A DNA stretch of 64,000 nt from Citrobacter sp. RHB25-C09 (GCF_013836145.1 NZ_CP057483.1:4216001-4280000), one strand, 5' to 3'. Counted from the first letter of the stretch, positions 47,243 to 56,216 are shown. Made by a program: numbers and translations. Notes: generated by a model from the sequence alone, not told the origin.

Positions 47243-48043
47243 TTAGCGTAAATAGAGATCGCGCAGATAGTGCGGCACTGCGTCGTCGGCGTTGATGCCG
47301 ATAACGTCCAGGTCAGGAAACCGATCCTTCAGGCGCTGGTGTGCGTTGCCCATGATGCAACCTTTACCCGCCATGGAGAGCATTTCAGCGTCGTTCATGC
47401 CGTCGCCGAACGCGATGCAATCCTTGAGGCTATAGCCCATGGCTTTCGCGACGGCTTCCAGTGCATGGCCTTTCGACACCCCGCCCGCCATGACTTCCAG
47501 GCAGGACAGCGTGGAGAAACTGACGTTCACGCGATCGCCCCAACGCGCATTAATCGCCTGCTCCAGCGGCAACAGCGTTTCATGAGATTCACAGGTGAAG
47601 AACACTTTGCTGACGCCTTCCGGCTCAAGTAATGCCGGTTCGAAGAGCGAATAGTTAAATACGGCTTCTTTAAAGAAACGCATCTCATCCGGACGATGGC
47701 GGTTCATAAACCATTCGTCATCACGATAGACGTTGGTCACGATCTCCGGGTGTGCATTCACCATCCCAAACAGGTCGCTGGCAATATCGCGATCCAGGTT
47801 GTGGGTAAACACCAGATTTCCGTCCATATCATGCACACGCGCCCCGTTGGAGGTGATCATGTATGACTTAATCTCCAGGTTATCGCGAATTTGTCCTACA
47901 TCGACGTGGTGACGTCCGGTCGCAAACACGAAGTTAACACCACGAGCGGTCAACAGTTTCAGTGTCTCTTTCGCGTAAGGAGATAAGGTATGGTCGGGAG
48001 AAAGCAGTGTGCCATCTAAATCAGACGCAACAACCTGATACAT
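47243..48043 (-). CDS. yigL: HAD-family phosphatase YigL
   Basis: Cof-type HAD phosphatase; E. coli YigL dephosphorylates pyridoxal phosphate and sugar phosphates, and its synthesis is raised by the sRNA SgrS during glucose-phosphate stress. Motif I DLDGTLLSPDH (catalytic Asp8), motif II ITSNGA and motif IV FGDGMNDAEML are intact. Start at 48043 gives 266 residues; an upstream extension lies in pldB. In E. coli SgrS acts on a processed pldB-yigL mRNA, and the 7-bp gap here keeps that layout. Confidence 0.96.
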   Translation of the reverse strand: MYQVVASDLDGTLLSPDHTLSPYAKETLKLLTARGVNFVFATGRHHVDVGQIRDNLEIKSYMITSNGARVHDMDGNLVFTHNLDRDIASDLFGMVNAHPEIVTNVYRDDEWFMNRHRPDEMRFFKEAVFNYSLFEPALLEPEGVSKVFFTCESHETLLPLEQAINARWGDRVNVSFSTLSCLEVMAGGVSKGHALEAVAKAMGYSLKDCIAFGDGMNDAEMLSMAGKGCIMGNAHQRLKDRFPDLDVIGINADDAVPHYLRDLYLR

Positions 48044-48050
48044 ATAAAAA

Positions 48051-49073
48051 TCAACCTCTAAGCAAAGCGGTTTCCGCTGATGAGTTATGCTTGTCGAAAA
48101 AATCAACAATAGCGTTAAGCGCGACTGAGCGCATGGCGTCCTTTTCGAAAAGGATCTCATGGTACGCGCCTTTTATGACAAGCGGTTGGCCTCCTTCTAC
48201 AGGATGGCCCGCCGCGGCGCGGAGTTCACAAAATCGATCGTGCATGCGGTTATCCACCACACGCTCTTCTTCTGCCTGAATTAACAGGGTGGGCGTGGCA
48301 TCATCACCCGCGCCAGCTAAAACCTGCTCGGCTGCGAGAATACCCTCACGTACCCAATGGTAAGTCGGGCCACCGACTCGCAGTTGGGGTTCATCGGCAT
48401 AAAAACGCAGATTACGCCGATACCGCTGCCGACTGTGGGTTAACAAATTCATGCCAAACGGCAGCGCTCGCCAGCGCCCGGTGCCAATGGCATAACCTTC
48501 CCGGATACGCTGATGCCCTTCGGCCCAGTCAAGAATATGGCGCACCATCCAGTCCGGCAGACGCATCACAATACCAAACATTGGCGCGCAGAGCGCAATG
48601 GCATCGCACTGATGCGGATGACGCTGCAGGAACAGTGTGGCGATCGCGCCGCCCATTGAATGCGCCAGAATGTAGCGCTTACGCCACGGTCCAGGCTGGA
48701 CTTCCTGCTCCCAGAATGCGGTGAGATCATCAACATAGTCGTTGAAGTTGTCGACATGACCACGATGCGGATCCGATAACATGCGCCCGGACCGCCCCTG
48801 CCCTCGATGGTCAATAATGAGCACGTCAAAGCCCAGATGAAACAGGTCATACGCCAGCTCGGCGTACTTCACATAGCTTTCAATCCGACCAGGACAAATG
48901 ACGACAACCCGATCGTTTTGCGCGGCGCGAAAACGAACGAAGCGCACCGGCACACTGCCCACGCCGGTAAATTCCGCCTCTTCCCGCTGACGCCAGAAAT
49001 CGGTCAATGGCCCCATCGAAAACGCCGCAAACGCATTTTCTCTCGTTTCCCAGTCTTTTTGCTGCTGAAACAT
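48051..49073 (-). CDS. pldB: Lysophospholipase L2
   Basis: Alpha/beta hydrolase hydrolysing 2-acyl lysophospholipids at the inner face of the membrane. Nucleophile elbow LAHSMGGAIATLF, LIIDHRGQGRSGR before it, and KGAYHEILFEKD with the catalytic His near the C-terminus. ATG at 49073 gives 340 residues as in E. coli (MFQQQKDWETREN). Upstream in-frame extension to 49169 is unlikely. First gene of pldB-yigL, divergent from rhtB. Confidence 0.96.
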   Translation of the reverse strand: MFQQQKDWETRENAFAAFSMGPLTDFWRQREEAEFTGVGSVPVRFVRFRAAQNDRVVVICPGRIESYVKYAELAYDLFHLGFDVLIIDHRGQGRSGRMLSDPHRGHVDNFNDYVDDLTAFWEQEVQPGPWRKRYILAHSMGGAIATLFLQRHPHQCDAIALCAPMFGIVMRLPDWMVRHILDWAEGHQRIREGYAIGTGRWRALPFGMNLLTHSRQRYRRNLRFYADEPQLRVGGPTYHWVREGILAAEQVLAGAGDDATPTLLIQAEEERVVDNRMHDRFCELRAAAGHPVEGGQPLVIKGAYHEILFEKDAMRSVALNAIVDFFDKHNSSAETALLRG

Positions 49074-49183
49074 CAGGTATCCAGCCTCGTTTACCAGGTA
49101 AAATCGTTTTTTTGTCGTTGTCTGACACAACCGCATAACAGTAGCGTATTGTGGCATAAAAATAGACAACCAGGGAGTTTCTC

Positions 49184-49804
49184 ATGTCCTTCGAATGATG
49201 GTTCGCCTACCTGCTGACAGCGATAATCTTAAGCCTTTCTCCGGGTTCAGGTGCCATTAACACCATGACTACCTCCATCAACCACGGATACCGGGGGGCG
49301 CTTGCTTCCATTGCCGGACTGCAAACGGGATTGGGAATTCATATCGTGCTGGTCGGCTTCGGTCTGGGAACGCTGTTTTCACGCTCAGTGCTCGCATTTG
49401 AAGTGCTGAAATGGGCCGGTGCCGCCTACCTGATTTGGCTTGGCATTCAGCAGTGGCGGGCGGCAGGCGCCATCGACCTGAATGCGGTGGCGAACACGCA
49501 GTCTCGTGGACGACTCTTTCAGCGGGCGGTCTTTGTTAACCTGACCAACCCAAAAAGCATTGTCTTTCTTGCGGCCCTGTTTCCCCAGTTTATTATGCCG
49601 AAAGAGCCGCTGCTCATGCAGTATCTCGTTCTCGGTGTCACCACTATTGTGGTCGATATCATCGTGATGATCGGGTACGCCACGCTGGCGCAGCGTATCG
49701 CGCTGTGGATAAAAGGGCCGAAGCAGATGAAAGCGTTGAACAAAGTGTTTGGTTCACTGTTTATGCTGGTGGGCGCGCTGCTGGCTTCGGCAAGGCATGC
49801 GTGA
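49184..49804 (+). pseudogene. rhtB: rhtB (homoserine/homoserine lactone exporter), nonsense at codon 5
   Basis: RhtB is a LysE-family inner-membrane exporter of homoserine and its lactone. From the expected ATG at 49184 (AGGGAG ahead) the frame reads M-S-F-E-stop-W-F-A-Y: TGA at 49196-49198 replaces the first Trp of the E. coli MTLEWWFAY. Everything after it is open to 49804 and closely matches E. coli, including LSPGSGAINTM and the C-terminal ASARHA. The next in-frame ATG (49265, codon 28) would lose the first membrane helix and the conserved SPG motif and lacks a ribosome site. No GTG or TTG lies between. A recent inactivation or a sequencing error are both possible. Confidence 0.88.
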
Positions 49805-49810
49805 TGTGAG

Positions 49811-49878
49811 TGCCGGAAGGCGGCTAACGCCTTATCCGGCCTACAGGTGGATGCAAACGTAGACCGGGCCTCCCGGCA
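49811..49878. repeat. REP pair between rhtB and rhtC
   Basis: GCCGGAAGGCGGCTAACGCC with TTATCCGGCCTAC, and a shorter unit GTAGACCGGGCCTCCCGGC. Lies between two converging genes. Confidence 0.86.
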
Positions 49879-49895
49879 AAGACACTTCAGGTAAA

Positions 49896-50516
49896 TCAGC
49901 GCGAAATAATCAGGTGAATACCAAAACCGGCAAACAGCGCGCCGGCAAAGCCGTCGATCCACTTCGCCAGACGCTGGTAGCCACGCCGCATTTGCGGCAA
50001 CGCGAACAGACTGGCCACCACGGTGAACCACGCGAAGGTTTCAATAACAATCAGCACGAAAATACCCCAGCGCGCAGCGGTGTCAACGTTATCCCCCACG
50101 AAAAGAGAAAACACCGAACCGAAATAGATAATCGCTTTCGGGTTTGCCAGATTCGTCAGCAGCCCTTTCAGGAAGCTTCGTCCGCTTTGTGCCAGCTCAA
50201 CCTGTGGGACGGGCGCGGAAACAGCCTGTTTTTTTAATGCGCCGCGCAGCATCTGGTAACCCATCCAACACAGATACAGTCCACCACCCACCATAATAAT
50301 GGTGTGCAGCCAGGCCATTTTTTCGATAATCAGATGCAGACCGAGCAGCGCGATCCCTGCCCAGACCATAACGCCGCAGGTAATACCCAACACGCCCATC
50401 ATCGCTTCTTTGCGCGAGCGGCTGACGGCGGTTTGTGAAACGAAGAAGAAGTCCGGACCCGGACTTATCAGCGCCAAAATATGCACCGTCGCCACGGTAA
50501 GAAATAACATTAACAT
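49896..50516 (-). CDS. rhtC: Threonine exporter RhtC
   Basis: LysE/RhtB-family exporter of L-threonine in the inner membrane. 206 residues with six predicted helices. The SPGPDFFFVSQTA motif is intact at the N-terminus, as are LGITCGVMVWAGIALLGL and LTNLANPKAIIYFGSVFSLF. Start ATG at 50516 aligns with E. coli MLMLFLTV; the frame stays open upstream into the recQ 3' end. Paralogue of the broken rhtB next door, with which it converges. Confidence 0.96.
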   Translation of the reverse strand: MLMLFLTVATVHILALISPGPDFFFVSQTAVSRSRKEAMMGVLGITCGVMVWAGIALLGLHLIIEKMAWLHTIIMVGGGLYLCWMGYQMLRGALKKQAVSAPVPQVELAQSGRSFLKGLLTNLANPKAIIYFGSVFSLFVGDNVDTAARWGIFVLIVIETFAWFTVVASLFALPQMRRGYQRLAKWIDGFAGALFAGFGIHLIISR

Positions 50517-50583
50517 GATAGAAAGTACTCGCGGGGGAAACAGTTCAGTGAGTAACCATCCTGGCACTTTTTTGCCCGGCTGA

Positions 50584-52413
50584 CTACTCTTCGTCGTCAC
50601 CGTCGACATGCGCGCGAATCAGCGCCATAAACTCTTTGCCAAAGCGTTCCAGTTTCCGCATCCCGACACCGTTGACGCTGAGCATTTCGCTTGCCGAAAC
50701 GGGCATCTGCTCCGCCATCTCAATAAGCGTTGCATCGTTAAAGACAACATACGGCGGGATGTTCTCTTCATCGGCAATGGCTTTACGCAGCTTACGCAAT
50801 TTGGCAAACAGCTTGCGATCGTAATTGCCGCCAAAGGATTTTTGCATCACGCGCGGTTTCAGCGCAACAATACGCGGAACGGCGAGCTGGAGGGGGACAT
50901 CACCACGCAGCACCGGACGTGCCGCGTCGGTCATTTGTAACGCCGAATGCTGGGCGATGTTCTGCGTTACCAGACCAAGGTGAATCATTTGACGGATCAC
51001 ACTCACCCAGTGTTCATGGCTTTTTTCGCGACCCATGCCGTAAACCTTCAGCTTGTCATGACCCAGCTCACGTATGCGCTGGTTGTTCGCACCGCGAATC
51101 ACTTCAACAACATACCCCATACCAAAGCGCTGATTCACCCGGCCGATCGTTGAAAGCGCGATTTGCGCGTCGGTCAGACCGTCGTACTGTTTTGGTGGGT
51201 CGAGGCAAATATCGCAGTTGCCGCAAGGCTCCTGACGCCCTTCGCCAAAGTAGTTGAGCAGCACCAGGCGACGGCAGGTTTGCGCTTCAGCAAACGCGCC
51301 CATTGCGTTCAGCTTGTGCCGTTCAATATCCTGAAGCGGTCCCTGCGGTTTTTCTTCCAGGCAGCGGCGCAGCCACGCCATGTCCGCCGGATCGTAAAAC
51401 AGCATCGCTTCTGCTGGCAGGCCGTCACGCCCGGCACGACCGGTTTCCTGATAATAGGACTCAATGTTACGGGGAATATCAAAGTGCACCACGAAGCGCA
51501 CGTTAGGTTTGTTGATACCCATTCCAAACGCGACGGTCGCCACCACAATTTGCAGATCGTCGCGCTGGAATTTTTCCTGCACGTCGGCGCGCACATCGTT
51601 TTCCAGACCAGCATGATACGCCGCCGCACTGATACCACGGCTTTGCAGGCGGGCGGCGGTGTCTTCCACCTTCGCCCGGCTGTTACAATAAATAATGCCG
51701 GATTTGCCCCGTTGCTCCTGCACATAGCGCATCAGCTGATCGAGCGGTTTAAATTTCTCCATCAGCATGTAGCGAATATTCGGGCGGTCAAAGCTGCTGA
51801 TCTGGATTAACGGATCGTTGAGTCCCAGCAGCCGAACGATATCCAGCCGCGTGGTTTCGTCAGCAGTCGCAGTCAGCGCCACAAACGGCAGGGCCGGAAA
51901 ACGCTGTCTGAGTTGGCCTAGCGCGGCGTATTCCGGGCGGAAGTCATGCCCCCACTGCGAAATGCAGTGCGCTTCATCCACCGCCAGTAATACCGGATTC
52001 CAGTGGGCCAGATGCTCCAGAAAGTTATCCAGCATCAGGCGTTCGGGAGCGATATAAAGCAGTCGAATTTGCCCGGTGCGGCAACCCGCCATCACTTCTT
52101 GCTGCTGCTCTCGGGTTTGCGTCGAGTTAAGGCAGGCCGCCGCCACGCCGTTCGCCAGCAGCTGATCGACCTGGTCTTTCATTAAAGAGATCAGCGGGGA
52201 GACAACGACGGTTAACCCGTTAAGCAGTAAGGCAGGTATTTGATAACAGAGGGATTTACCACCCCCGGTCGGCATCACAACCAGGCAATCGCGACCCGAA
52301 ACAACGGTGTCGATAATCTCTTCCTGGCCCGGGCGAAACTGTTGGTAGCCAAAGGTTTCATGCAAAACCTGCTTAGCCCCTGATTCCAGATTCATTACTT
52401 CCGCCTGCGCCAC
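50584..52413 (-). CDS. recQ: ATP-dependent DNA helicase RecQ
   Basis: 3'-5' helicase of the RecF pathway, also resolving converged forks with Topo III. Helicase core: Walker A MPTGGGKSLCYQ, DEAH box LLAVDEAHCISQWGHDFRPEY (aromatic-rich loop), and motif VI YYQETGRAGRDG. Then the Zn-binding CRRLVLLNYFGE...CGNCDIC, a winged helix and a C-terminal HRDC domain. The GTG at 52413 gives 609 residues. A TTG at 52434 is also in frame but sits in the T-rich tail of the pldA terminator, so GTG is preferred. Confidence 0.95.
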   Translation of the reverse strand: MAQAEVMNLESGAKQVLHETFGYQQFRPGQEEIIDTVVSGRDCLVVMPTGGGKSLCYQIPALLLNGLTVVVSPLISLMKDQVDQLLANGVAAACLNSTQTREQQQEVMAGCRTGQIRLLYIAPERLMLDNFLEHLAHWNPVLLAVDEAHCISQWGHDFRPEYAALGQLRQRFPALPFVALTATADETTRLDIVRLLGLNDPLIQISSFDRPNIRYMLMEKFKPLDQLMRYVQEQRGKSGIIYCNSRAKVEDTAARLQSRGISAAAYHAGLENDVRADVQEKFQRDDLQIVVATVAFGMGINKPNVRFVVHFDIPRNIESYYQETGRAGRDGLPAEAMLFYDPADMAWLRRCLEEKPQGPLQDIERHKLNAMGAFAEAQTCRRLVLLNYFGEGRQEPCGNCDICLDPPKQYDGLTDAQIALSTIGRVNQRFGMGYVVEVIRGANNQRIRELGHDKLKVYGMGREKSHEHWVSVIRQMIHLGLVTQNIAQHSALQMTDAARPVLRGDVPLQLAVPRIVALKPRVMQKSFGGNYDRKLFAKLRKLRKAIADEENIPPYVVFNDATLIEMAEQMPVSASEMLSVNGVGMRKLERFGKEFMALIRAHVDGDDEE

Positions 52414-52431
52414 ATTAACCCCGTTCGCCAA

Positions 52432-52462
52432 CAATCAAAACAGGCGCTATTTTCAGCGCCTG
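52432..52462 (-). terminator. Terminator of pldA
   Basis: CAGGCGCT, loop GAAAAT, AGCGCCTG then TTTTGATTGTT on the minus strand. It separates pldA from recQ. Confidence 0.85.
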
Positions 52463-52498
52463 AGAGAGAAACTGCAATGTTTAAAACGCAATCATCGA

Positions 52499-53368
52499 TC
52501 AGAAGATGTCGTTAAGCATTACGCCCACACCAACACGCGTCTGGTTAAAGTTATAGTCGATCAACGATTCACCGTAGCCGCTGTAAACCTGCGTATAGAG
52601 GCGGACGTGCTTCGTGACCGGGTAGCTCAGCCCCAGTTCCGCACCGCCGTAGCCGGTATTCCAGTTGTACTGACCTTTAGCACTCAGCACCGCATCGCCC
52701 AGGTGATAACCGATTTTGAGCTGGTAATAACCCATGTATTTCGTGATATCGGGGTTATCGTCAGTACTGCCGATGACGTACCAGGGCTTCACTTCCACCA
52801 GCCAGTCACCGTTTTCCGCCATCAGGCGCGTATACAAGCGGTTCCAGCTGCGTGAGGTTGGGTCAGAACGCCCGTTGGAATCATGGTTGTAACCCATTTC
52901 GACATCGCGCAGCGTCCATCCGGCAAAGCGATAGTCGGTTGCAAAGCCGAGGAACATTTGCGGTTCGTAGTTGGTTTCACGAAACGGTGATGACTCTTCG
53001 CTATTGGAAAGCTGCCACCAGGATTTTTGGGTATAGGACGCGCCAAGCACAGAGTTTGGCCCGAGGATCCCACGCCACAGCGGGAACGCCAGACTCAACT
53101 GGAATTTCACTTCATCTTTGCGGGCATTGTCGGACCAGTTATAGGTACTGATCGCCTCTTTGTTGAGATCGCTGGTGCTGGTGTAGATCAGGTAGTTGGT
53201 GTCATAAGGATACAGCGTGAACGGATTATCATGTTCAATCAACATGTTGGCAATAATACTACCGCGAACAGACGGTGTGTCATGAACCTCTTTGACCGTC
53301 GCTTCTTGCGCAAATGCTACCATCGGCAGCACAGAGACTGCCCACAACCCAGCCAGAATCGCCCGCAT
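52499..53368 (-). CDS. pldA: Outer-membrane phospholipase A (OMPLA)
   Basis: Twelve-stranded beta-barrel enzyme that degrades phospholipid appearing in the outer leaflet; active as a calcium-dependent dimer. Signal peptide of about 20 residues ending VAFA before QEATVKEV. Catalytic Asn-His-Ser motif in GYNHDSNGRSDPTSRSWN. The C-terminal residue is Phe (NDIF), the BAM recognition signature. 289 residues as in E. coli. Divergent from yigI. Confidence 0.98.
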   Translation of the reverse strand: MRAILAGLWAVSVLPMVAFAQEATVKEVHDTPSVRGSIIANMLIEHDNPFTLYPYDTNYLIYTSTSDLNKEAISTYNWSDNARKDEVKFQLSLAFPLWRGILGPNSVLGASYTQKSWWQLSNSEESSPFRETNYEPQMFLGFATDYRFAGWTLRDVEMGYNHDSNGRSDPTSRSWNRLYTRLMAENGDWLVEVKPWYVIGSTDDNPDITKYMGYYQLKIGYHLGDAVLSAKGQYNWNTGYGGAELGLSYPVTKHVRLYTQVYSGYGESLIDYNFNQTRVGVGVMLNDIF

Positions 53369-53533
53369 TCTTGTTGTTCTCCTGAACGAATATTTTTCAA
53401 TTTAACTGAATACCCTGCCAGCCATTTTACATATTTACACACTCTCTCGTTAGTTATCCCGTCTTAAAGTGGAAAACAACATTTAAGAAGCATAACATCA
53501 ACATTTCATTAACCAATGGAGTATTCAATCCGT

Positions 53534-54001
53534 ATGTCTGCCGTACTCACCGCTGAACAAGCCCTGAAACTCGTGGGCGAAATGTTTGTCTATCACATGC
53601 CGTTTAACCGGGCGCTAGGGCTGGAACTGGAGCGCTATGAGAAGGATTTTGCCCAACTGGCCTTCAGCAATCAGCCGATGATGGTGGGAAACTGGGCGCA
53701 AAGCATTCTGCACGGTGGCGTTATCGCCTCTGCACTCGACGTCGCCGCCGGGTTGGTTTGCGTTGGCAGCACCCTGACGCGCCATGAGACAATCGGTGAA
53801 GATGAACTACGCCAGCGGATGTCGCGAATGGGGACCATCGACCTGCGCGTCGATTACCTGCGTCCTGGCCGGGGCAATCGCTTTACCGCCACCAGTAGCC
53901 TGTTGCGTGCCGGGAATAAAGTCGCCGTGGCGCGTGTGGAATTGCATAACGAGGATCAGCTTTACATTGCCAGCGCCACCGCCACTTATATGGTAGGGTA
54001 A
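53534..54001 (+). CDS. yigI: Acyl-CoA thioesterase YigI
   Basis: Hotdog-fold thioesterase (PaaI-like); E. coli YigI was shown to hydrolyse medium- and long-chain acyl-CoAs. HGGVIASALDVAAGLV is the family active-site helix, and MGTIDLRVDYLRPG the following strand. The ATG at 53534 aligns with E. coli MSAVLTAEQALK and gives 155 residues; an ATG six codons upstream is not conserved as far as I recall. Confidence 0.93.
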   Translation: MSAVLTAEQALKLVGEMFVYHMPFNRALGLELERYEKDFAQLAFSNQPMMVGNWAQSILHGGVIASALDVAAGLVCVGSTLTRHETIGEDELRQRMSRMGTIDLRVDYLRPGRGNRFTATSSLLRAGNKVAVARVELHNEDQLYIASATATYMVG

Positions 54002-54044
54002 AACACGATAAACTGTTGTTACATTTCAGACATGAGTTTTCCCG

Positions 54045-54941
54045 ATGGATGCAAAGCAAACGCGGCAGGGCGTTTTACTCGCCCTTGCCGCTTATTTTAT
54101 TTGGGGTATCGCCCCAGCGTACTTCAAGCTGATTTACTACGTACCCGCTGATGAGATTTTGACGCACCGCGTGATCTGGTCCTTTTTCTTTATGGTGGCG
54201 CTGATAAGCATCAGCCGCCAGTGGTCCGGTATCAAAACGCTGCTGGAAACGCCGAAGAAAATTTTCCTGCTGGCGGTGTCCGCCCTGTTGGTAGGCGGGA
54301 ACTGGCTGTTATTCATTTGGGCGGTGAATAACCATCATATGCTGGAAGCCAGCCTCGGCTACTTTATCAATCCGTTAGTCAATATTTTGCTGGGGATGAT
54401 TTTCCTCGGCGAACGTTTCCGCCGCATGCAGTGGCTGGCGGTGATACTGGCGGTGTGTGGGGTACTGGTTCAGTTGTGGACATTTGGCTCACTGCCAATC
54501 ATCGCGCTGGGACTGGCGTTTAGCTTTGCTTTTTACGGCCTGCTACGTAAAAAAATCGCTGTCGAAGCGCAAACCGGGATGCTGGTTGAAACCCTGTGGC
54601 TGCTGCCCGTCGCCGCATTTTACCTGTTTGGTATTGCCGATAGCGCCACCAGTCATATGGGGCAAAACCCCATGTCGCTTAACCTGTTGCTGATTGCAGC
54701 AGGCGTCGTGACCACCGTTCCATTGCTGTGCTTCACCGGCGCGGCAACCCGTTTGCGCCTGTCGACGCTGGGCTTTTTCCAGTACATTGGCCCCACGCTG
54801 ATGTTCCTGCTGGCCGTGACGTTCTATGGCGAAGTACCGGGTGCGGATAAGATGGTAACCTTTGCCTTTATCTGGGTGGCACTGGCGATTTTCGTAATGG
54901 ATGCGATTTATACCCAACGCAGGACGCGTCTGGGGATGTGA
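54045..54941 (+). CDS. rarD: EamA/RhaT family transporter RarD
   Basis: Inner-membrane protein of the drug/metabolite transporter family; the substrate is unknown (early work linked it to chloramphenicol). 298 residues with about ten helices, starting GVLLALAAYFIWGIAPAYFK. NHHMLEASLGYFINPLVNILLG is the typical EamA segment. It follows yigI by 43 bp. In E. coli yigG and yigF lie between rarD and corA; both are absent here. Confidence 0.95.
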   Translation: MDAKQTRQGVLLALAAYFIWGIAPAYFKLIYYVPADEILTHRVIWSFFFMVALISISRQWSGIKTLLETPKKIFLLAVSALLVGGNWLLFIWAVNNHHMLEASLGYFINPLVNILLGMIFLGERFRRMQWLAVILAVCGVLVQLWTFGSLPIIALGLAFSFAFYGLLRKKIAVEAQTGMLVETLWLLPVAAFYLFGIADSATSHMGQNPMSLNLLLIAAGVVTTVPLLCFTGAATRLRLSTLGFFQYIGPTLMFLLAVTFYGEVPGADKMVTFAFIWVALAIFVMDAIYTQRRTRLGM

Positions 54942-54953
54942 GTACGTAGTGCC

Positions 54954-54982
54954 ATCAGGCCTACGGGGTATGTAGGCCTGAT
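54954..54982. repeat. REP-like inverted repeat between rarD and corA
   Basis: ATCAGGCCTAC-ggggtat-GTAGGCCTGAT, perfect 11-bp arms, between two converging genes. Probably a Z2-type REP remnant acting as a shared 3' structure. Confidence 0.75.
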
Positions 54983-54994
54983 AACGCGAAAATA

Positions 54995-55945
54995 TTACAA
55001 CCAGTTCTTCCGCTTAAAGTACAGGTACGGCGCCAGACCAGCGATGATCATAAAGATAATCGCGCCAGGGTAGCCGAAGCTCCACTTCAGTTCCGGCATA
55101 AACTCAAAGTTCATACCATAGCTGGAGGCCACCAGCGTCGGCGGCAGGAAGACCACGGATACCACTGAGAAGATCTTGATGATGCGGTTCTGCTCGATGT
55201 TGATAAAGCCCATCGCCGCCTGCATCAGGAAGTTCACCTTCTGAAACAGAGATTCGTTGTGCGGCAGCAGGGATTCGATATCTCGCAGGATCTCACGCGC
55301 CTGCTCCAGTTGTCCGCCCGGCAAACGGGCTTTGCGAACCAGGAAGTTCAATGCGCGCTGGGTATCCATCAGACACAGACGCACCTTCCAGCCGATATCT
55401 TCCAGTTCCGCCAGGGTAGAGAGCGCTTCGTCATACTCATCGCCCTGATGCCCTTCCATGATCACGCGGCTAAGCGCTTCCAGATCGCTGTAGATGTTCT
55501 CAATTTCATCCGCCAACTGTTCGATTTTGGTTTCGAACAGATCCAGTAATAGCTCGTAGGCATTACCGTCAACCATCGCCTGGCTACGGGCGCGCATACG
55601 ATACAAGCGGAAAGCTGGCAGTTCGCGTTCACGCAGGGTAAACAGACGGCCATCGCGGATGGTGAATGCCACGGTGGAGTTCCCCGCGTGGTCTTCGGCA
55701 TCTTCGAAAAAGAAAAATGAGTGGATGTGCAAACCGTCGTCGTCTTCAAAGAAACGCGCGGATGCTTCGATGTCTTCCAGTTCAGGACGTGTCGCCAGGC
55801 TCTGGCCCAGCTCAGATTGTACGCGCAGTCGCTCGTCATCGTCCGGCTCGACCAGATCGATCCATACGGCATCAATCAAGGTTTGTGACTCTTCGACTTC
55901 CAGCCGGGTCAGTCGGTTATTTTCCAGTTGAAATGCGCTCAGCAT
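54995..55945 (-). CDS. corA: Magnesium/cobalt channel CorA
   Basis: Pentameric channel that is the main constitutive Mg2+ uptake route, also carrying Co2+ and Ni2+. Large acidic cytoplasmic domain (about 1-250), then two C-terminal helices (IFSVVSVVFLPPTLVASSYGMN and PGAIIFMIIAGLAPYLYF) joined by the GMNFEFMPEL loop with the GMN selectivity motif. ATG at 55945 gives 316 residues as in E. coli. A 240-nt leader with a small peptide ORF precedes it. Confidence 0.98.
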   Translation of the reverse strand: MLSAFQLENNRLTRLEVEESQTLIDAVWIDLVEPDDDERLRVQSELGQSLATRPELEDIEASARFFEDDDGLHIHSFFFFEDAEDHAGNSTVAFTIRDGRLFTLRERELPAFRLYRMRARSQAMVDGNAYELLLDLFETKIEQLADEIENIYSDLEALSRVIMEGHQGDEYDEALSTLAELEDIGWKVRLCLMDTQRALNFLVRKARLPGGQLEQAREILRDIESLLPHNESLFQKVNFLMQAAMGFINIEQNRIIKIFSVVSVVFLPPTLVASSYGMNFEFMPELKWSFGYPGAIIFMIIAGLAPYLYFKRKNWL

Positions 55946-56070
55946 GACCGGTACTCCCAATGCTTAAAAAATTGGACAGTTCGGTGGGCACACAGAAACA
56001 TATTGGGTTTCAGACCATTAAACAGCCTGACTCAGCGCGACGGGAAACAGTGATAAGTCGCTGACAACCG

Positions 56071-56102
56071 CTAAGGCTATCAGCAAAAAGGGATAGCCTT
56101 AG
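56071..56102 (-). promoter_or_regulatory. Hairpin over the corL stop in the corA leader
   Basis: CTAAGGCTATC (56071-56081) and GATAGCCTTAG (56092-56102) pair perfectly over 11 bp around a ten-base loop. The corL TAA is inside one arm, so a terminating ribosome would block the hairpin. Confidence 0.8.
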
Positions 56103-56155
56103 GAGTTGATCCTGGATGACAGGATAATGAGCCAGTATCTACTGGGTGTGTCCAA
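56099..56155 (-). CDS. corL: CorL-type leader peptide of corA
   Basis: AGAGGA is followed, after 8 nt, by a TTG-started frame of 18 codons (MDTPSRYWLIILSSRINS). In Salmonella a short ORF, corL, in the corA leader couples its translation to Rho-dependent termination before corA. Position, length and the overlap with a hairpin fit. I recall the arrangement rather than the exact Salmonella peptide. Confidence 0.62.
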   Translation of the reverse strand: MDTPSRYWLIILSSRINS

Positions 56156-56187
56156 GGCGAATGTCCTCTTAGCGTAATCGTGCGCGC

Positions 56188-56216
56188 ATGTTACGCCAGC
56201 AAAAATTTGCCGTCAA
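56188..56216 (-). promoter_or_regulatory. corA promoter
   Basis: TTGACG, 17 bp, TAACAT on the minus strand, a good sigma-70 match. It implies a leader of about 235 nt. The 445 bp of 55946-56390 hold only this promoter, the leader elements and one REP. Confidence 0.8.

Noticed and set aside
51163..51810. A 215-codon plus-strand frame opposite recQ
   Set aside because: Antisense shadow of a conserved helicase; low-complexity composition and no family signature.
52414..52434. TTG at 52434 as the recQ start
   Set aside because: It lies in the tail of the pldA terminator and extends the protein beyond its usual N-terminus; GTG at 52413 fits the family better.
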